Shown here: positions 42,411-50,628 of the stretch, one piece after another
Position numbering within the stretch: the stretch's first letter is position 1
Layout: every line of letters begins with the position of its first letter
Origin: an uncultured Victivallaceae bacterium
Lineage (GTDB): Bacteria; Verrucomicrobiota; Lentisphaeria; Victivallales; Victivallaceae
NCBI GenBank assembly: GCA_944389925.1
Contig: CALXOD010000061.1
Span: 1 to 64,000 of the forward strand
Reading direction: 5' to 3'
Length of the DNA: 64,000 nucleotides
Notes under the pieces: generated by a model
What the model was told of the DNA's origin: nothing
Seen by the model: the letters and a program-made list of their open reading frames with translations, nothing else
Database searches by the model: none
Program-made: the position numbers and the translations under genes

Positions 42411-43786
42411 AACTGCTCCTTGTGGTAATCAGTCAAGTAATCCAGAACCAGCTGGCGCGGAGCGCCATTGCGCAGGATGCTGATGGTTACCCGGGTTTGG
42501 GTATCCAGTTTCCGGAGGGCCTCTTCGTAGATCTTTTGGAGTTCATCCAGAGATTTGATCGGGACATCGTCGATGGATTGGATGATGTCGTTGCGCATTA
42601 GTCGGGCATTGGCGGCATTGCCGAAATTTTCCACGCCGTAAACGAATACGCCTTCCGGCTGATAGAAATAGAGATTCGGCGTGTCAAAGCGATTGATGGC
42701 TTTGGCGGTGAATCCCCAGCGACCGAGGGCGACCTCATCGCCTTCGATCCGGCCTTTGGCGCGGGGAGCGGCGGTGAGAGTCAGGTTTTTTTCATTGCGT
42801 ACTACGGTGAATGATACGGGTTCATCGAAGGGCAACAATCCGAGCAGTCGGCGGATCGCCGGCAGTTCTTCCTGATTCATGGCTGAAACCGGTTGCCCGT
42901 TTACGGCGATAATCCGGTCGTTCGGCTGGAAACCGGCCCGTCGGGCCGGACTTCCCGGGTCGGTGCCGGAAACCATGACCCCTTCGGAAAAATTGAAATA
43001 GATGTTCCGATCGAAGTCGTGCAGCGGTTGCAGCTGGAAACCGAACCAGGCCCAGTTGACTTTGCCATATTCCCGGATACGCGGCAGTACGATACGGATG
43101 ATCGGCGAGGGAATGGTAAAACCGATTGCTCCGCCGAGCAGCATCCCCAGGGTATTGATGCCGACTACCTCTCCCTGAGTGTTGACCAGGGGGCCGCCGG
43201 AGTTGCCGGGAGAGATGGAGGCATCGGTCTGGTACCAGAGCGTGTATTTGCCGTTGGTGGGCAGATAGCGGTTGGCACAGGAAACGATACCAATGGATAC
43301 TGAGCGGGCGAGGCCCCATGGAGCCCCCATGGCCATGACGAAATCGCCTTCATTGACCGGTTCCGCGGCCAGCGGTGCGAATGGCAGAGGCGGGGCATCG
43401 TCGGGACGTTCCAGACGCAGCAGGGCGAGGTCGAGGTCTTTGTCGCTGCCGACGATTTTGGCGGGCCAGGCGGAACCGTCATGAAGCAGGCAGCGGATTT
43501 CCCGGGCTTTGTCGATGACGTGGTAATTGGTCAGCAGTTCTCCGTCCGCTGAAATGAGTACACCACTGCCGGAAACGGCGTTGGCACTGTTTTTCCCGCT
43601 CTCCAGGTCATCGCTGACGACACGAATGTACACCACCGCCGGGAACACCCGTTCTCCGGCCTGCCGGACGATCTGCTGAAATTCCGAATCATACAATCCC
43701 GCCGGATTCCCGCTCCGGCAGCCGGATAAGCCGATGGCGGCCAGAGTCAGAAGCGCGGCGGCCGCCTTGATCACGATTTTGCGCAT
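42407..43786 (-). CDS. HtrA/Deg-type serine protease lipoprotein with two PDZ domains
   Basis: A 459-residue protease. The signal ends IGLSGC (Cys 23), a lipobox, so it is membrane-anchored in the envelope. The catalytic triad is visible: His 89 (TNYHVID), Asp 119 (DLDLALLRL) and Ser 196 (SPGNSGGPL). Two PDZ domains follow, with GSPARRAGFQPNDRIIAVNG and LMRNDIIQSIDDVPIKSLDEL. It likely degrades or refolds misfolded envelope proteins. The start follows GGGAG. The degenerate homologue is directly downstream, overlapping by 4 bp. Confidence 0.9.
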   Translation of the reverse strand: MRKIVIKAAAALLTLAAIGLSGCRSGNPAGLYDSEFQQIVRQAGERVFPAVVYIRVVSDDLESGKNSANAVSGSGVLISADGELLTNYHVIDKAREIRCLLHDGSAWPAKIVGSDKDLDLALLRLERPDDAPPLPFAPLAAEPVNEGDFVMAMGAPWGLARSVSIGIVSCANRYLPTNGKYTLWYQTDASISPGNSGGPLVNTQGEVVGINTLGMLLGGAIGFTIPSPIIRIVLPRIREYGKVNWAWFGFQLQPLHDFDRNIYFNFSEGVMVSGTDPGSPARRAGFQPNDRIIAVNGQPVSAMNQEELPAIRRLLGLLPFDEPVSFTVVRNEKNLTLTAAPRAKGRIEGDEVALGRWGFTAKAINRFDTPNLYFYQPEGVFVYGVENFGNAANARLMRNDIIQSIDDVPIKSLDELQKIYEEALRKLDTQTRVTISILRNGAPRQLVLDYLTDYHKEQL

Positions 43787-43878
43787 GAATGATCAATACT
43801 CCCACGGTTGCGTTATTTTGCTGGTCCTTTTACTGTAGGCGTTTTCCACAGGAAAACCAGTTGCAGAAGTGGAAAAAA

Positions 43879-43919
43879 ACAAAAAATCCCCCCTTCCTTT
43901 GAAGATGGGAACAGGGATT
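43879..43919 (-). terminator. rho-independent terminator after the DA1-like gene
   Basis: On the minus strand AATCCC pairs with GGGATT, with an inner TTCC/GGAA stem, followed by six T. It lies directly after the stop at 43923 and ends the SGNH-AKR-DA1 operon. Confidence 0.8.
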
Positions 43920-43922
43920 GGG

Positions 43923-44945
43923 CTAGCGTAACGGCTTTCCCTGCCGCAAAGTATTCAGCAGTCCGTTCAGACCGTATCGCTGCGCATAGGCCGCTACCTT
44001 ACGGTATCCGCCGCCGTAGATTGGATCCGGATTGCTTTCCATGCGGCGGACCATTTCCGGCCGGCCGGATGCGCGGTCGGCCAGCGCCGCCACATATTCG
44101 GCAAATCCTTCGCGGATCTCTTCCGGATACCGGGCGCCGGCGTGGTGTTGCATCCAGTCATGGGCGATTTCATGGGCACAGCTTTCGATGAAACGCTCCC
44201 GGGGCAGGTAATCCAGGACATAGACGGCACACCGGCGATTGAGTACTCGTTCCTCGACCGGGCGATCATTGCGGTAGAGAATCCGGCTGTTCTGTTCAAA
44301 GTGATAGAGGCCCAGTTCCTCATCAGACCATTTCCGGCCGGATTCCGCCAGTCGCCGTTGCAGCAACGGCCGGTCGGCCAGAAAGAACTGTAAGCGGCAG
44401 GAAGGCGCGTCCCCGAGCAGGCGGGAGACCAGCGTCCGGGTTTGCTCGAAGATTTTTCCGGCCTCGCCGCGGTCCGTAACCGGTGCACGGCCACAGTCCG
44501 CACAGAGACGGCGCCCGTCCGGCAGCGACGTTCCGCGCCCGGGCAGGCGGCAGGCGAAGCAGCGAGGAAGCGCGGCGCATTCGTTGCAGTAGAGGAGTTC
44601 GCCGTCAGGGGTGAGCAGTTTCCGATAAGTTCCGGTCAGCTTGCTGCCGCAGATCCGACAGACGGGCAGGGTCTTTTCCAGACAGTGCCGGGAACAGAAA
44701 GCCCGGTCACCGGAAGTCAGATATTCCGGACCGCAGCGACGTTTGCAGACACTACAAAGCGGCCGGGTGCGGGCGAGACAGCGTTCGGAACAGTAGTCTT
44801 TGCCATTTGCCGTCAGGTAACGCCCCCGGATGGCTGTGCCGCAGACCGTGCATTCCGGCGCAGCGGCACCGGCCGTCGTTACGGGGAATCCGGCGAGGCA
44901 GAACAGCCAGCCGACCAGGAACGGGATGGATACCGGGAACTTCAT
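43923..44945 (-). CDS. secreted LIM-like zinc-finger / DA1-like metallopeptidase
   Basis: A 340-residue exported protein (signal about 1-28, MKFPVSIPFLVGWLFCLAGF). Residues 30-151 hold four treble-clef, LIM-like units, each two Cys pairs: C32/C35 with C52/C56, C64/C67 with C84/C88, C96/C99 with C120/C123, C129/C132 with C148/C151. The C-terminal half has a zinc peptidase motif CAHEIAHDWMQHH (H258, E259, H262) and REGFAEYVAAL (E279, E283 as third-ligand candidates). This order, LIM then HExxH, is that of plant DA1 peptidases, where DA1-like is a named Pfam family. The target is unknown. It overlaps the aldo/keto reductase gene by ATGA. Confidence 0.8.
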   Translation of the reverse strand: MKFPVSIPFLVGWLFCLAGFPVTTAGAAAPECTVCGTAIRGRYLTANGKDYCSERCLARTRPLCSVCKRRCGPEYLTSGDRAFCSRHCLEKTLPVCRICGSKLTGTYRKLLTPDGELLYCNECAALPRCFACRLPGRGTSLPDGRRLCADCGRAPVTDRGEAGKIFEQTRTLVSRLLGDAPSCRLQFFLADRPLLQRRLAESGRKWSDEELGLYHFEQNSRILYRNDRPVEERVLNRRCAVYVLDYLPRERFIESCAHEIAHDWMQHHAGARYPEEIREGFAEYVAALADRASGRPEMVRRMESNPDPIYGGGYRKVAAYAQRYGLNGLLNTLRQGKPLR

Positions 44946-45934
44946 TCGGCAAGAATCGCTTCGATTTCTGCCAGCTCTTCCGGCGCGAATGCCGTATTTT
45001 TCTGAGCCTGGACCAGTTCGCGGATCTGTTCCGGACGGCTGGCACCGACGAGCGTGGAGGTGACCGCAGGCTGCCGCAGCAGCCAGGCGAGCGCCATGGC
45101 GCCGAGTGTCTGACCACGCCGGGTGGCGACATCATTGAGGAGGGCGATTTTCATACGCAGCTCGGGGGTGATCCGGTCGGTTTTAAGGAAATGATTACGC
45201 GTTGCGCGGGAATCCGCCGGGATGCCGTTCAGGTAACGGTCGGTCAGCAGCCCCTGGGCCAACGGCGAAAAGACAATGCCGCCGATGCCTTCGCGTGTCA
45301 GCAGCTCCAGCAGCCCGTTCTGTTCATAGGTTCGATCGAATAAATTGTATCGGAACTGGTGGATGATGAAGGGCGTCCGGGTTTCGCGCAGGATTCGCAC
45401 TGCTTCGGCCGTCGCTTCCGGGCCGTAATTGGAAATGCCGACGTAAAGCGCCTTGCCGCTGCGGACGATCTGTTCCAGTGCCCCCATCGATTCTTCCAGC
45501 GGGGTATCCGGATCCGGACGGTGGTGGTAGAAAATATCCACATAGTCCAGTCCCAAGCGCTTCAAACTCTGGTCGCAACTGGCAATCAGGTTCTTGCGAG
45601 AGCCCCATTCGCCGTAGGGGCCCGGCCACATCAGGTAGCCGGCCTTGCTGGAAATGATCAGTTCGTCCCGGTGGGTGCCAAGCGAATCCCGCAAGATCCG
45701 TCCGAAGGTGAGTTCGGCACTGCCCGGTTCCGGGCCGTAGTTATTGGCCAGATCGAAGTGGGTGATCCCCAGATCAAATGCGGTTTCGGCCATGGTGCGG
45801 GCATTTTCATAAACATCGACGCTGCCGAAGTTGTGCCACAAGCCCAGCGAGACGGCCGGAAGCAGCAGCCCGGAACGGCCGCAGCGGCGGTAATTCATTT
45901 GGGCATAACGGTCGGGATCGGGACAGTACGTCAT
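44942..45934 (-). CDS. aldo/keto reductase, YghZ (L-glyceraldehyde 3-phosphate reductase) type
   Basis: A 330-residue TIM-barrel NADPH-dependent reductase close to E. coli YghZ (AKR14): YRRCGRSGLLLPAVSLGLWHNFG, GITHFDLANNYGPEPGSAE (catalytic Asp and Tyr), the Lys in IISSKAGYLMWPGPYGEWGS, the His-containing YVDIFYHHRPDPDTPLEE, and VTSTLVGASRPEQ. YghZ reduces L-glyceraldehyde 3-phosphate and methylglyoxal. ATG 45934 overlaps the stop of the preceding SGNH gene; an upstream frame to 46051 only overlaps that gene. It is part of a three-gene minus-strand operon. Confidence 0.92.
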   Translation of the reverse strand: MTYCPDPDRYAQMNYRRCGRSGLLLPAVSLGLWHNFGSVDVYENARTMAETAFDLGITHFDLANNYGPEPGSAELTFGRILRDSLGTHRDELIISSKAGYLMWPGPYGEWGSRKNLIASCDQSLKRLGLDYVDIFYHHRPDPDTPLEESMGALEQIVRSGKALYVGISNYGPEATAEAVRILRETRTPFIIHQFRYNLFDRTYEQNGLLELLTREGIGGIVFSPLAQGLLTDRYLNGIPADSRATRNHFLKTDRITPELRMKIALLNDVATRRGQTLGAMALAWLLRQPAVTSTLVGASRPEQIRELVQAQKNTAFAPEELAEIEAILAE

Positions 45935-47088
45935 TTCGGGCAAGTTCCTTCCATTTCGTTCAAATTCAGCATGTCGCACAGGATCGGGGTAAGCGCGTTG
46001 GTCATCCGGTAAAAGCCGAGGTCGGTCGGGTGAATGCCGTCCACCGTGCATTCATCCCAGTCTTCGCCGAAAAAGCGGCTGCCGTCCACAAAACGGATGG
46101 CCCCGTCCCCCGCCGCCCGGCGACGTTCCACTTCGGCACGTTCTACTGCCTGGTAGCGGGCGCGCATGCCGACGCGGTCCAGGCTCTGGTCTCCGACGGC
46201 GTCGCGGCCGTACATGGTGCCGGAAATAACCGCGATCGGGGTTTCCGGGTGGCTTTCCCGGAGAATGTCAAGAAAAACCGGGAGGGTCTTTTCCATGTGT
46301 TCGACGGTTCCGGTATTGGCTTCGTAGTCGATGAGGTAGGCGGCGGGGTCGGCGATTTCCGCGAGCATCCGGGCGATTTCCGGTTCTCCCTTGCCGCTGC
46401 CGGAGAAGCCGTAATTCAGCACCGGCATATGGAAACGGCGGCTCAGCTGTGCCGGATAACTCATCCCCGGCCGCGAGGCGCAGCCGCCATGCAGAATGGA
46501 GGTACCGTAGGCCACGACCGGACGGGAATCCCGCCACGGAGCGGGAGGTTCCACCCGGGCATGGTCGTCCACCCCGATGAATACTGAATCCACACCGTTG
46601 TACAAGGGGAAATGGATCAGCACTTCCCGCATCTCCCGGGTCAGGTTCTGCACCGGTTCAGCCGTATATTCCACCGCTTTCAATTCAAAACGGGTGACGC
46701 CGACGAAGCGGAGTTTCCCGGACGGATCCGAGCAATATACGTCAAATCCGCCGCTGCCGGTCTGCGGCATATGATCCATCACGTAATCGTTTTTCAGCCG
46801 CACCCGGAGCACAATCCGGCTGCTGTCGGTACGGAATCGAACTTCTCCGCCGGCCGTGTGCCAGCTCAGCAATGCTGCGCCGGCGGCGTGCCAGGGCTGT
46901 TCCGCCGCCCGGGGCATCCGGGATTCATCATTGGGCAGCCGCCGGTAGACACGGTCGCGGTCATACCAGTAAAAGCCGGAAAGTCGCAACGGCTTTTCCG
47001 CCGGAAGGAACCACTTCAATCCGTCGCCGTCGACCGGCTTGAGCGCCATGGCAGGATCGATTTTGCGGGCGTCACTGTCGGAATTCAT
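45931..47088 (-). CDS. two-domain SGNH hydrolase
   Basis: A 385-residue esterase-like protein with no signal peptide. The N-terminal jelly roll (about 25-185) has RLSGFYWYDRDRVYRRLP and RIVLRVRLKNDY; the C-terminal SGNH domain has block I as VAYGTSILHGGCAS (Ser nucleophile in GTS), NYGFSGSGKGEPE, and a late DGIHPTDLGFYRM with the Asp-x-x-His pair. This N-plus-C arrangement is a recognised SGNH subfamily of carbohydrate-related bacteria, but the ester substrate is unknown. ATG 47088 behind AGAAGGG is preferred over TTG 47094. It is the first gene of the operon with the YghZ-type reductase. Confidence 0.85.
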   Translation of the reverse strand: MNSDSDARKIDPAMALKPVDGDGLKWFLPAEKPLRLSGFYWYDRDRVYRRLPNDESRMPRAAEQPWHAAGAALLSWHTAGGEVRFRTDSSRIVLRVRLKNDYVMDHMPQTGSGGFDVYCSDPSGKLRFVGVTRFELKAVEYTAEPVQNLTREMREVLIHFPLYNGVDSVFIGVDDHARVEPPAPWRDSRPVVAYGTSILHGGCASRPGMSYPAQLSRRFHMPVLNYGFSGSGKGEPEIARMLAEIADPAAYLIDYEANTGTVEHMEKTLPVFLDILRESHPETPIAVISGTMYGRDAVGDQSLDRVGMRARYQAVERAEVERRRAAGDGAIRFVDGSRFFGEDWDECTVDGIHPTDLGFYRMTNALTPILCDMLNLNEMEGTCPK

Positions 47089-47186
47089 CGCCAAAAACCC
47101 TTCTTCATTCGATTGTATTTCCGGAAAAAATGCGATAGATTACCAAGTATGATGATCAATTTACCGGCGGAAGACGGGCAAGGCAA

Positions 47187-47864
47187 ATGGACAACGCAGA
47201 TTTTGAAGCAAAATTTTCCAGTCTCCTTCAGCGCGTTCGGACGCATCTGGAAGGGGCGCCCGGCTGCCATGACTTTGATCATACGCTGCGGGTGCTGCGC
47301 AACGCGGAAAGTCTTGCCTCCGAGACGCCCGGCGCGGATCTCCGGATCGTCCGGCTGGCTGCGCTGCTGCATGATCTGGCCCGGCCGGAGGAAATGCGGC
47401 TTCAAGGCCGGGCGTGTCATGCCCGGCTCGGTGCGGCCATGATTCCGGAATTCGTCGCGGATTGCGATTTTCCTCCGGTTCTGGTGGCCGCCGTCGCCGA
47501 GGCGGTGCGAACCCATCGTTATCGCGATGACGCCCGTCCCCGGACGGTTGAAGGGAAGATTGTCTATGATGCGGATAAGCTCGATTCGCTGGGAGCGGTG
47601 GGGGTGGGGCGTGCCTTTCTTTTTGCCGGCCGTGCCGGAGCCCGGCTGCATAATACTGCCCAGGAGGCGCTCGCTTCTCCGCCGTACAGTCGTGAGGATA
47701 CGGCTTACCGGGAATATCTGGTAAAGTTGCGGAAGCTGCCTGCCGCCATGTTGACGGAGGCCGGAAGAGCGGCAGCTGCGGAACGCGTGGTGTTTATGAA
47801 GGAATTTTTCCGCCGTCTCCATCTGGAGTGCGGTCAGACCCCGTCTTGGGAGGAAGAAAAGTGA
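47187..47864 (+). CDS. HD-domain phosphohydrolase, YedJ-like
   Basis: A 225-residue HD-superfamily protein. The metal site is H28/H32 (GCHDFDHTLRVLRNA), then H62-D63 (ALLHDLARP), with HARLGA and VRTHRYRDD in the next helices and IVYDADKLDSLGAVGVGRA, typical of the YedJ group. It probably hydrolyses a nucleotide or phosphate ester in the cytoplasm; the substrate is unknown. Its TGA overlaps the GTG of the next gene. It is divergent from the SGNH gene. Confidence 0.88.
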   Translation: MDNADFEAKFSSLLQRVRTHLEGAPGCHDFDHTLRVLRNAESLASETPGADLRIVRLAALLHDLARPEEMRLQGRACHARLGAAMIPEFVADCDFPPVLVAAVAEAVRTHRYRDDARPRTVEGKIVYDADKLDSLGAVGVGRAFLFAGRAGARLHNTAQEALASPPYSREDTAYREYLVKLRKLPAAMLTEAGRAAAAERVVFMKEFFRRLHLECGQTPSWEEEK

Positions 47865-48262
47865 AACTCGAATGCCCTTATTGCTGGCAGCATTATGAGA
47901 TCAATGCGACTGATCGGGATCAGGATTTTGTCTGTCTCTGCTGTGAACAGACTTTTAACGGCAAGGATGCCCTGCTGTTGCCGGAGTCCGGCGGAGGAGA
48001 GCGGAAATGGTGCCGGATTCTGCTGGCCGCAGTCGTGCTGCTGGTGATTTTCAATCTTTTTCTGTGGTGGCAGTGTGGGGGCCAGGAACGAAAGACGACG
48101 AATGCAACAGAATTCTCTGTTTCGGCATTGCCGCCGTCTCTGGAACGCGATTTTGCGGAACTGCGGGAGCGTCAGACACGGTTGGAGGAGCAGGTTCGGG
48201 CCCTGCAGGAGGAACTGCGGAAATTGCAGCTGCCCGATGGCGATCGGAGGGCGGCGGAATGA
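47861..48262 (+). CDS. zinc-ribbon, single-membrane-span, coiled-coil protein
   Basis: A 133-residue protein in three parts: an N-terminal zinc ribbon (CPYCWQHYEIN, FVCLCCEQTF), a transmembrane helix at about 53-70 (ILLAAVVLLVIFNLFLWW), and a C-terminal coiled coil rich in Arg and Glu (LERDFAELRERQTRLEEQVR). Topology suggests the zinc ribbon is in the cytoplasm. GTG 47861 has GGGAGGAAG upstream and overlaps the HD gene's TGA; the next gene overlaps by ATGA. The function is unknown; it may be a small scaffold or tether for its operon neighbours. Confidence 0.75.
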   Translation: MKLECPYCWQHYEINATDRDQDFVCLCCEQTFNGKDALLLPESGGGERKWCRILLAAVVLLVIFNLFLWWQCGGQERKTTNATEFSVSALPPSLERDFAELRERQTRLEEQVRALQEELRKLQLPDGDRRAAE

Positions 48263-48966
48263 GAAAACGAACATTCCAATGGGCCGTGCTGCTGTCTCCG
48301 GTTCTGATTTTGATAGCCGGGGGATGCGGAAGTGCCGGAAATGAGTATTTCGCCCGATTTGATCCAGCCCGGACCGGAACGCGTCCCGGATGTGAACTTC
48401 TGCTGGAACTTCGTCCTTATCAGGCCTTTTCTGAATATCACAGCGGCCCGGCAGTGGTGATGTCGCTTCTGGATTATTACCGGGTGTCGGATATCCGTCC
48501 GGATGCCGCCACCGAAGAACGTCTGGCTGCCGAACTGGGAACTCGCGGCGATGAGGCGCGGCAGGCGGGCGGATATGCCGGGACCTCACCGGAAGAGATG
48601 AAAACACTGCTGGAAAAATATGGATTTCAGGTGCGGCTTGATTTTGAAGATCGCCATGACGGCTCGGCCCTGGCACAGCTCCGGACCAATTTGCGGAATC
48701 GGATCCCGACTCCGGTCAAATGGGTGGACCGCGGCGGGCAGTGGATGCTGGCAGTCGGTTACGATGACCGGGGAACCCGGGAGACCGGGGATGACGTGCT
48801 GATTTTGATCAATCCGGTGGATCGCGGTGATGACAACCGGGACGGATACACGGTGGTCAATGCGGAACATTTCTACACCATGTGGTTTGATGTTTCCGGA
48901 CCGATCATTCATTGGCGTCCGATGCTGACGGCGACACCGCGTGAACGTGCCTGGAGCGTGCTGTAG
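48259..48966 (+). CDS. lipoprotein with a degenerate C39-peptidase-like fold
   Basis: A 235-residue lipoprotein (lipobox IAGGC, Cys 23). The mature chain follows the C39/papain-like plan: an N-terminal RPYQAFSEYHSGPAVVMSLLDYY where active enzymes have ...CGPA, then GGQWMLAVGYDD where the active His is usually in GHW, and LINPVD in place of NDP. So Cys is Ser 62 and His is Gln 161; it is probably a non-catalytic binder of a peptide or extended ligand. Start at ATG 48259 overlapping the zinc-ribbon gene (ATGA). The longer frame from 48007 is shadow sequence. Confidence 0.65.
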   Translation: MRKRTFQWAVLLSPVLILIAGGCGSAGNEYFARFDPARTGTRPGCELLLELRPYQAFSEYHSGPAVVMSLLDYYRVSDIRPDAATEERLAAELGTRGDEARQAGGYAGTSPEEMKTLLEKYGFQVRLDFEDRHDGSALAQLRTNLRNRIPTPVKWVDRGGQWMLAVGYDDRGTRETGDDVLILINPVDRGDDNRDGYTVVNAEHFYTMWFDVSGPIIHWRPMLTATPRERAWSVL

Positions 48967-49023
48967 GCCGAGAAATGGGTAGAGAGGGGAACTTCGGAAC
49001 AGAGCGGGAGTGAGGTTGCGGAA

Positions 49024-49824
49024 ATGAACTGGGAATGGCGGAAGGTATGGAACGGACTTGTTGGAAAGCTGGGGTTGGTGCCTGCGGAGACGCCGTTGCC
49101 GGAGGTCAGAACGGAGGTGTCGGAGGCTGTTGCAGAAGAGGCTGATGAGGCACCTGCCACGGAACCGGCCGCTGCTGTTGTGGTCACGACGGAGCGGGAG
49201 CTGGAACCGTTTGAACGCCTGGCTTTATCCGGTCCCTGCCGGGTGGTATTGCAGTGCGGCGCCTGGAAAAATGCGGCGAACCTCACCTGCCCTGCCGGCG
49301 ACGAAGAGCATTTTTGTTTCAAGCGGAACGGTGACAAACTCACCATCGACTATCGGGGAGTGTCCGGCGCCATTCTGGAATTGAAAAGTACCCGCCCGCT
49401 TCGTATTCTGAAATTGCGGAAACACATTCGAGTGCGTGTGCACAACCTTGCCGGCGACGAAATGGTTTGCAAACTTGCCGGTTCTTCCCGGATTTCTCTG
49501 CCTAACGTTGCACTGACCGCCCTGAAATTGAAGCTGGATGGCGGTTCCCGCGCCGAATGTCGTGGCGATATTCACCGTATGGAACTTTCCATTGCCAACC
49601 GCAGTTCCGCCCGGGTGGCCGGTGCCCTGGACCGCGTTCAGGCCAGGATCACCGGTTCCTCCCGACTGCGGGGCGGGACCATTCGTGACGCGGAAGTCGA
49701 TGTGTCCGGCGGCAGTTCCGCCAAAGTGAAGGTTTCCGGTCGTCTGCGCGGCCGCACCACCGGTTCTTCCCGGTTGCAGTATTCCGGACCGGTACGGGAC
49801 GTGGAGATGGCTGGAGTCCGTTGA
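49024..49824 (+). CDS. GIN-domain (DUF2807-like) protein
   Basis: A 266-residue protein whose C-terminal 150 residues are short parallel-beta repeats typical of GIN/DUF2807: KLAGSSRISLP, LKLDGGSRAECRG, ITGSSRLRGG, DVSGGSSAKVKVSGRLRGRTTGSS. Residues 1-60 are charged and Ala/Glu-rich. Most family members are exported, but no signal peptide is seen here, so location is unclear. The ATG follows GTTGCGG-type sequence 57 bp after the lipoprotein gene, so it may be in the same operon. It converges with pgl at 11 bp. Confidence 0.72.
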   Translation: MNWEWRKVWNGLVGKLGLVPAETPLPEVRTEVSEAVAEEADEAPATEPAAAVVVTTERELEPFERLALSGPCRVVLQCGAWKNAANLTCPAGDEEHFCFKRNGDKLTIDYRGVSGAILELKSTRPLRILKLRKHIRVRVHNLAGDEMVCKLAGSSRISLPNVALTALKLKLDGGSRAECRGDIHRMELSIANRSSARVAGALDRVQARITGSSRLRGGTIRDAEVDVSGGSSAKVKVSGRLRGRTTGSSRLQYSGPVRDVEMAGVR

Positions 49825-49835
49825 AGAGGCAGGAC

Positions 49836-50534
49836 TCAAGGCGCCAGAAAAAACGTCAAATCACCGTCTACCGGCTGAATCATCGAAATCGGCGCGTCTG
49901 CTCCCGCCGGAGCCAGCAGACGTCGATGCAGCATGTTCGTTTTTTCTGAGCCGGTCGCCAGGATTGCAATGTGTCGTGCCGCGTTGATGACCGGCAGGGT
50001 CAAGGTGAGGCGCGCCACTGCCGGTACCGCAGTTCGCGGAGGGGGGACCGCGACGACCGTTTCCCGCAATTCCTCCAGAGCCGGTGAAAATGGGAACAGT
50101 GAGGCCGTATGGCCGTCCAGGCCGACTCCCAGCTGCAGATAATCGAATCGGGGGAAATGGTTTCCTGTATCAAATAAGCGTTTTTCTTCCGCCAGCAGCG
50201 TACGATAACGGATTGCGCCATCGTTTTTTTCCGCCTCCATGCGATGCAGCCGTTCCGCAGCAAGGTGTAACGGGGCTGCCAGCAGCCGCCGCGCCCGCCC
50301 GAAATTGGAGGCAGAGTCCTCCGGTGGTACCGCCCGCTCGTCCACCCAGAACCATTCCACCCGATCCCAGTGCGGCCACTTCGCCGCCGTCAGTGCCGCA
50401 AACCAGCCATCCGGCGTTGTTCCCCCGGAAATCGCCGCCAGACAGACGCCATGCCGTTCCATTGCTGCCGCTGCGGTTGCGAAAAAATCCGCCGCAGCCT
50501 GTTGAAACATCTCTTCTGCTTTCATATCCGCCAT
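49836..50534 (-). CDS. pgl: 6-phosphogluconolactonase
   Basis: A 232-residue DevB-type lactonase of the oxidative pentose phosphate pathway. It has AAISGGTTPDGWFAAL, VEWFWVDERAVPPEDSASNF and LGVGLDGHTASLFPFSPAL. It follows zwf by 94 bp on the same strand, the expected partner. Several starts are possible (TTG 50552, ATG 50534, ATG 50525); 50534 is chosen as an ATG behind AGGA, though spacing is short. Confidence 0.93.
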   Translation of the reverse strand: MADMKAEEMFQQAAADFFATAAAAMERHGVCLAAISGGTTPDGWFAALTAAKWPHWDRVEWFWVDERAVPPEDSASNFGRARRLLAAPLHLAAERLHRMEAEKNDGAIRYRTLLAEEKRLFDTGNHFPRFDYLQLGVGLDGHTASLFPFSPALEELRETVVAVPPPRTAVPAVARLTLTLPVINAARHIAILATGSEKTNMLHRRLLAPAGADAPISMIQPVDGDLTFFLAP

Positions 50535-50628
50535 ATTTCCTGTTGGTTGCAAGACATGGTTTTACGAAGCCGGGGGGAATGAGAACAAGGATTTCCTCCC
50601 TGGTTTCCGGTCGCGGTGAAACAGTGAT

